DNA of 64,000 bases, from the NCBI RefSeq assembly GCF_022234545.1, contig NZ_JAIEUI010000004.1, forward strand, positions 248,001 to 312,000, read 5' to 3'. The notes below the pieces were generated by a model. That model ran no database searches. It was not told the origin of the DNA and saw nothing but the letters and a program-made list of their open reading frames with translations. Below, piece after piece: positions 60,300-64,000 of this stretch; position 1 is the stretch's first letter; every line of letters starts with the position of its first letter. The position numbers were made by a program, and so were the translations under genes. This DNA comes from Paenibacillus piscarius (lineage in GTDB: Bacteria; Bacillota; Bacilli; Paenibacillales; Paenibacillaceae).

Positions 60300-61790
60300 A
60301 TGAAGAGAAACCATACCATGATGCAGTTTTTTGAATGGCATGTTGCGGCGGACGGAGAGCACTGGAAGCGCCTTGCCCAGATGGCTCCGGAGCTGAAGGC
60401 GGCAGGCATTGATGCCGTGTGGGTCCCCCCCGTGACTAAAGCGGTCTCCCCGGAAGACACCGGTTATGGGGTCTATGACCTCTACGACCTCGGCGAATTC
60501 GATCAAAAGGGCGCCGTACGGACGAAATACGGAACCAAGCAAGAACTGATTGATGCCATCGCCGAGTGTCTGAAGAACGGTATTGCCGTCTATGTCGACC
60601 TGGTCATGAACCATAAGGCCGGAGCGGATGAGACCGAGGTGTTTGAGGTGATTGAGGTTGATCCTAACGACCGCAACAAGGATATTTCCCAGCCGTTCGA
60701 GATTGAGGGATGGACGAAGTTCGATTTTCCGGGACGGGGGAATGAGCATTCCAGCTTCAAATGGAACCATACGCACTTCAACGGTACCGATTTCGATGCC
60801 AAGGAGGGCCGCACCGGCGTGTTCCGCATTGACGGGACGAACCGGAGCTGGAATCAGAATGTCGATGATGAATTCGGCAATTACGACTACCTGATGTTCG
60901 CGAATATCGATTATCTTAACGATGAAGTGAAGCAGGAGATGCTGAACTGGGGCAAATGGCTGGTCGATACGCTGCAATGCAGCGGGTACCGCCTGGATGC
61001 GATCAAGCATATCAACCACGAGTTCATCAAGGAATTCGCCATGGAGATGAAAAAGAAACGCGGCGAGGACTTCTACATCGTCGGCGAATTCTGGAACTCC
61101 AACCTGGAGGCCTGCCGCGAATTCCTGAACACGGTCGATTACCAGATCGACCTGTTCGATGTCTCGCTGCACTATAAGTTCTACTCGGCGGCGCTGGCCG
61201 GCCGAGATTTCGACTTAAGGCATATTCTGGACGATACGCTGGTCCAGACCCACCCCGCCAATGCCGTAACCTTCGTGGACAATCACGATTCCCAGCCGCA
61301 TGAAGCGCTGGAATCGTGGGTTGGCGACTGGTTCAAGCAGAGCGCCTATGCTCTGATTCTGCTGCGGCGCGACGGCTACCCCGTGGTGTTCTACGGGGAT
61401 TACTACGGCATCGGCGGCCCTGCTCCGATGGAGGGCAAGAAGGATGCCATCGACCCGCTGCTCTGCGCCCGGTACACCAAAGCCTACGGGGAGCAGGATG
61501 ATTACTTCGATCATCCCAACACCATCGGCTGGGTGCGGCGCGGCGTGCCGGAGATCGAAGGCTCCGGCTGTGCTGTGGTGATCTCGAACGGCGACAACGG
61601 CGAGAAGCGGATGTTCGTAGGCGAAGAGCGCCGCGGCGAGGTGTGGGAGGACTTCACCCGCAACCGCGGGGAGACGGTCACCATCGGCGAAGACGGCTGG
61701 GCCGTCTTCCCCGTGAACGGGGGAAGCGTCTCTGTCTGGGCGCTGCCGGAGCCGAAGCCGGCGGACGCCTGTGCGGCAGAGGAGGATTAA
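60300..61790 (+). CDS. cytoplasmic alpha-amylase (GH13)
   Basis: A 496-residue alpha-amylase. Conserved GH13 regions: VYVDLVMNHKAG (I), GYRLDAIKHI with the nucleophile Asp (II), YIVGEFWN with the acid/base Glu (III) and TFVDNHDSQP with the third Asp (IV). No signal peptide: the protein begins MKRNHTMMQFFEWH, so it acts inside the cell on maltodextrin or glycogen-like chains. A C-terminal beta domain ends in an acidic tail. AAAGGAGG lies 10 nt before the ATG. The catalytic triad is complete. Confidence 0.93.
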   Translation: MKRNHTMMQFFEWHVAADGEHWKRLAQMAPELKAAGIDAVWVPPVTKAVSPEDTGYGVYDLYDLGEFDQKGAVRTKYGTKQELIDAIAECLKNGIAVYVDLVMNHKAGADETEVFEVIEVDPNDRNKDISQPFEIEGWTKFDFPGRGNEHSSFKWNHTHFNGTDFDAKEGRTGVFRIDGTNRSWNQNVDDEFGNYDYLMFANIDYLNDEVKQEMLNWGKWLVDTLQCSGYRLDAIKHINHEFIKEFAMEMKKKRGEDFYIVGEFWNSNLEACREFLNTVDYQIDLFDVSLHYKFYSAALAGRDFDLRHILDDTLVQTHPANAVTFVDNHDSQPHEALESWVGDWFKQSAYALILLRRDGYPVVFYGDYYGIGGPAPMEGKKDAIDPLLCARYTKAYGEQDDYFDHPNTIGWVRRGVPEIEGSGCAVVISNGDNGEKRMFVGEERRGEVWEDFTRNRGETVTIGEDGWAVFPVNGGSVSVWALPEPKPADACAAEED

Positions 61791-61816
61791 TCCGCCGTTC
61801 GGCGGGTAAACGCTGG

Positions 61817-61862
61817 AGCGGGCAAGGTGGCCGGAAATGCGGCTGCGTTGCCCGCTTTTTTT
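61817..61862 (+). terminator. intrinsic terminator of the alpha-amylase gene
   Basis: AGCGGGCAA and TTGCCCGCT form a 9-bp stem closed by an inner GGCCG/CGGCT match, followed by seven T residues. Confidence 0.85.
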
Positions 61863-62000
61863 GGCTTTTTGGTGCACAAGTGCTCCTCGTTTCCGCCTCA
61901 TGCCCACTTTTGGCCCGATTCAGGTGCACTTGTGCTTCTAAACAACTCTCAAACTAACTTTTCACCAGCTGATCTCGAATACGAGCCCCCCACTAGAGCA

Positions 62001-62222
62001 TTATCCACATCCGATTTCATCTTATCCACAATTTATGCACAAATTCCATGCTTTATCCACAACACTAATATTACTTTTCCACAAGCTGAAACATGTTACT
62101 TTAACTTTACTCCCGATAGACATACGAATTTAATCAGTCTCAGCAGCATTTATCCCACTTTCTTGCTACGATTGGACTGATCAGAGGGATTTACCCCCAG
62201 ACTTATGCACAATTTATCCACA
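62001..62222 (+). promoter_or_regulatory. DnaA-box cluster
   Basis: Six exact TTATNCACA boxes, all in one direction: TTATCCACA at 62001, 62022, 62053 and 62214, and TTATGCACA at 62033 and 62203. Near matches TTTTCCACA (62075) and TTATCCCAC (62150) add to it. Start-to-start steps in the first group are 21, 11, 20 and 22 bp, close to whole helical turns. No dnaA, dnaN or other origin gene is nearby. Confidence 0.8.
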
Positions 62223-62279
62223 ATTCGTCCCGCCGCGAAGATAATTTTCCCAAACTAAGTTAGTTGAACAGCACAAACA

Positions 62280-62316
62280 GGCGACCCCAGCCATAGTGGC
62301 TATAGAGTCGCCTTTT
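62280..62316 (+). terminator. orphan terminator-like hairpin
   Basis: GGCGAC and GTCGCC arms enclose an inner AGCCATAGTGGCT stem, followed by TTTTC. No + strand gene lies between it and the amylase terminator 418 bp upstream, so it may end a small RNA or be unused. Confidence 0.5.
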
Positions 62317-62471
62317 CAGTTTGCCGGGATCAGGACCCTACAGGTTACAGAAGATCACTCGCTGGAGGATAACTGTTGGCTGGAGGACCGTCCGGCTGCT
62401 TGTCTAATTTCAGTGTACAATGATCTGGCTTCCTTGACTGCCCATCCGTCCTGTTGCCCTGACACATACAA

Positions 62472-63080
62472 TTACCGGCTAACAGTAGGTTGATCCCCGT
62501 CTGTCCAGGTGCCAGCGTCACTGTTCAGGATGCGTTCGATCGGATACACTCTCCATACAGCGGTGACCACCGCTGAGCATAATACGGCTTTGAGCAGATC
62601 GCCCGGGATAAAGGGCCACATGCCTGCTGTTAAGGCCTTGCCGAGCGAATTCATGCCGGTGGAATAGGCCAGCCAGGCTACACCGCCGGGATAGACAAGC
62701 AGCGCGCCGCAGACGAAGTTGGCCGCCAGCAGCTTGAAGAAGGTGTATCTGTCCTGCTTGATCCGCTCAGCGAAGAAGCCGATCAGCCAGGCCACGAACG
62801 GCCAGGAGAAAATATATCCGGCGGTAGGCCCTGTCAGCACCGCGAGTCCGCCGCTGCCGCCCATCACCTGGAACCCGGCGGCGGCAAGTCCAATGACAAT
62901 CAGCACCGCCAGTGAGCCGTAGCGGGCCCCGAGAATAGACCCGGCCAGCATTACTGCGAGGGTCTGCATCGTAATGGGGACCGTGGAGAAGGGCAGCGAG
63001 ATTTTCAGATAACTCAGGGCAATCATGACTGCTGCGAATAACGCGCTGAAAATCAGGCCGCGGGTGGTCCATTTCTTCAT
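62472..63080 (-). CDS. bioY: biotin ECF transporter S component BioY
   Basis: A 202-residue protein with six membrane helices and BioY signatures: ISLPFSTVPITMQTLAVMLAGSILGARYG near residue 28 (marking PITMQTLAVMLAG), GPTAGYIFSWPFVAWLIG near 85 and PGDLLKAVLCSAVV near 165. BioY binds biotin in the membrane and works with an ECF energising module, or alone at low efficiency. It is divergent from an ECF-type ATPase gene 117 bp away. No clear BirA operator is visible, only a half-site-like TTGTTGAC at about 63167. Confidence 0.93.
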   Translation of the reverse strand: MKKWTTRGLIFSALFAAVMIALSYLKISLPFSTVPITMQTLAVMLAGSILGARYGSLAVLIVIGLAAAGFQVMGGSGGLAVLTGPTAGYIFSWPFVAWLIGFFAERIKQDRYTFFKLLAANFVCGALLVYPGGVAWLAYSTGMNSLGKALTAGMWPFIPGDLLKAVLCSAVVTAVWRVYPIERILNSDAGTWTDGDQPTVSR

Positions 63081-63197
63081 GGCCGGAGTCCCCCTTTTTT
63101 TAGGATCACTATACCATCCCCCTCTGGATACATCAATCCTGGAATGTTTGTTATAATGGGTAGCAATTGTTGACTATAAGATTGACGGAAAGCAGGC

Positions 63198-64000
63198 ATG
63201 AGGATGATCAGGGCGCACAATCTCACCTTGTCTGTGCGGGAGGGACAGCACACCCGTACGGTACTGCAAGGGCTAAATATTGATATCGGGAGAGGGGAAT
63301 GGGTGGCGCTCACCGGAGCGAACGGCTGCGGCAAAACCTCGCTCATCCGCACCTTCAACGGGCTCTCTACCCCCTCCGGCGGCAGCCTGACTGTGGCCGG
63401 GCTCGATCTGCGCAAGCCCGGCAGCCGCACAGCAGTGAAGCAGCACGTGCAACTGGTGTTTCAGAATCCTGAATCACAGACGGTCGGCTCTACTCCAGAG
63501 GAGGATATCGCCTTCGGGCTGGAGAACCGGGGACTGGACCGGGACCGGATGCTGGCACGGATCAGCGGGATTCTTGAGCAGGTGGGACTGGCTCACAAGG
63601 CCGGGGCCGATGTCGCTACCCTGTCCGGCGGGGAACGCCAGCGCCTGGCCGTCGGCTGCTGCCTGGCACTGGAGGCGGAGCTGATCATCTTCGATGAGGC
63701 CACCTCCATGCTGGACCCGGCGGGAAGACAGGACATTCTGGACCTGGCCCGGGAGCTATGGCGGAGAGGAACAACCATTCTCTGGGTGACCCAGCGGATG
63801 GAGGAGCTGGCGGAGAGCCCGCGTATCGCCGTACTGGGCGGAGGGCAGCTGCTCTATGACGGCGGCCCGCGCAGCCTGTTCTATGATTCAGAGCTGCCGG
63901 ATACTCTCGGCTGGATTCCCGCTCCGGCCGTCCGTGTCGGCCTGCTGCTGCAGCAGCAGGGCTGGCCGCTGGACCTGCTGCCGCTGACCACGCCGGAGCT
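63198..64000 (+). CDS. ECF-type ABC transporter ATP-binding protein (EcfA-like), partial
   Basis: Open from ATG 63198 to the window end, 267 codons without a stop. ATPase motifs: Walker A GANGCGKTS, Q-loop VFQNPESQTVGS, signature LSGGERQRLAVG and Walker B LIIFDEATSMLDP. The Q-loop form QNPxxQ is typical of ECF/CbiO ATPases. C-terminal part reads ILWVTQRMEEL, with Gln where the switch His is expected (usual VTHxMEE). A second ATG at 63204 could be the start. Likely energises BioY or other S components; the rest of the operon is outside the window. Confidence 0.88.
   Translation, partial: MRMIRAHNLTLSVREGQHTRTVLQGLNIDIGRGEWVALTGANGCGKTSLIRTFNGLSTPSGGSLTVAGLDLRKPGSRTAVKQHVQLVFQNPESQTVGSTPEEDIAFGLENRGLDRDRMLARISGILEQVGLAHKAGADVATLSGGERQRLAVGCCLALEAELIIFDEATSMLDPAGRQDILDLARELWRRGTTILWVTQRMEELAESPRIAVLGGGQLLYDGGPRSLFYDSELPDTLGWIPAPAVRVGLLLQQQGWPLDLLPLTTPE

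Larger units (their letters stand above)
61863..62471. other. gene-free interval with DnaA boxes and small inverted repeats
   Basis: About 610 bp without a credible gene. In order: inverted repeat GCACAAGTGC/GCACTTGTGC (61874-61883, 61926-61935), the DnaA-box cluster (62001-62222), the palindrome AACTAAGTTAGTT (62253-62265), a terminator-like hairpin (62280-62316), and plain sequence up to the bioY stop. Confidence 0.7.

Noticed and set aside
61999-62225. The DnaA-box cluster as the chromosomal origin
   Set aside because: No dnaA, dnaN, rpmH or gyrase genes are near, and no strongly A/T-rich unwinding stretch adjoins the boxes. A titration or regulatory cluster is more likely.

Overview
The window looks like chromosomal DNA of a GC-rich, endospore-forming Firmicute, most likely Paenibacillus (inference; no rRNA is present to confirm it). 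The grounds are strong GGAGG ribosome-binding sites, Bacillus-type promoters and DnaA boxes (TTATCCACA), an LtaS-type lipoteichoic acid synthase, a Spo0E-type phosphatase, CidR/CidAB, BioY and many proteins of Bacillus/Paenibacillus type. I see no tRNA, rRNA, CRISPR array, insertion sequence or prophage. Gene density is high, with about 50 genes on both strands.

Layout. 0.2-5.3 kb: FAD-Rieske oxidoreductase, short-chain dehydrogenase, IsdG-type heme monooxygenase and an MMPL exporter. 5.8-10 kb: a MarR regulator and two half-size ABC exporters in one operon, with a textbook promoter and palindromic operator. 10.1-12.1 kb: a peptide-receptor regulator (HTH plus helical repeats) overlapping a 42-residue secreted propeptide gene, beside a Spo0E-like phosphatase. 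This is a candidate quorum-sensing (RRNPP-type) module tied to the sporulation phosphorelay. 12.2-15.2 kb: cidR with divergent cidAB, then a Gfo/Idh/MocA oxidoreductase. 15.3-20.2 kb: a nuclease-helicase fusion, an LTA synthase and a second MarR. 20.4-24.7 kb: a chemoreceptor, seven 51-bp tandem hairpin repeats, and an MHYT-GGDEF-EAL protein. 24.9-29.6 kb: an ABC-2 type transporter, a second Gfo/Idh/MocA protein and a UbiA/MenA-like prenyltransferase with a perfect Fur box on its promoter. 29.8-38.1 kb: two more GGDEF-EAL proteins, an acetate-type transporter, a DsrE-like protein next to a cysteine-desulfurase-like enzyme, and a TVP38-type membrane protein.

38.4-43.5 kb holds a two-component system: a 1047-residue double kinase whose first histidine box has lost its histidine, and a receiver-BTAD (SARP-like) regulator. 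Just downstream, three 11-bp direct repeats abut a promoter for a cohesin-like protein. 44.3-57.3 kb is a pyrimidine-degradation locus: preT-preA-dihydropyrimidinase-80-aa protein, a PucR regulator, and an ABC transporter operon ending in a semialdehyde dehydrogenase and an omega-aminotransferase. The N-carbamoyl-beta-alanine amidohydrolase step is absent here. 57.6-64 kb: a 7TM-PAS-GGDEF cyclase, a DUF72 protein, a cytoplasmic alpha-amylase, a gene-free stretch with six perfect DnaA boxes, then bioY divergent from an ECF-type ATPase that runs off the window.

The points most worth following are the receptor/propeptide pair, the DnaA-box cluster away from any dnaA gene, the 11-bp repeat operator next to the SARP-like regulator, the 51-bp hairpin array with base-pair-preserving changes, the probable ATT start of the MarR repressor, and the Fur box on the MenA-like gene.
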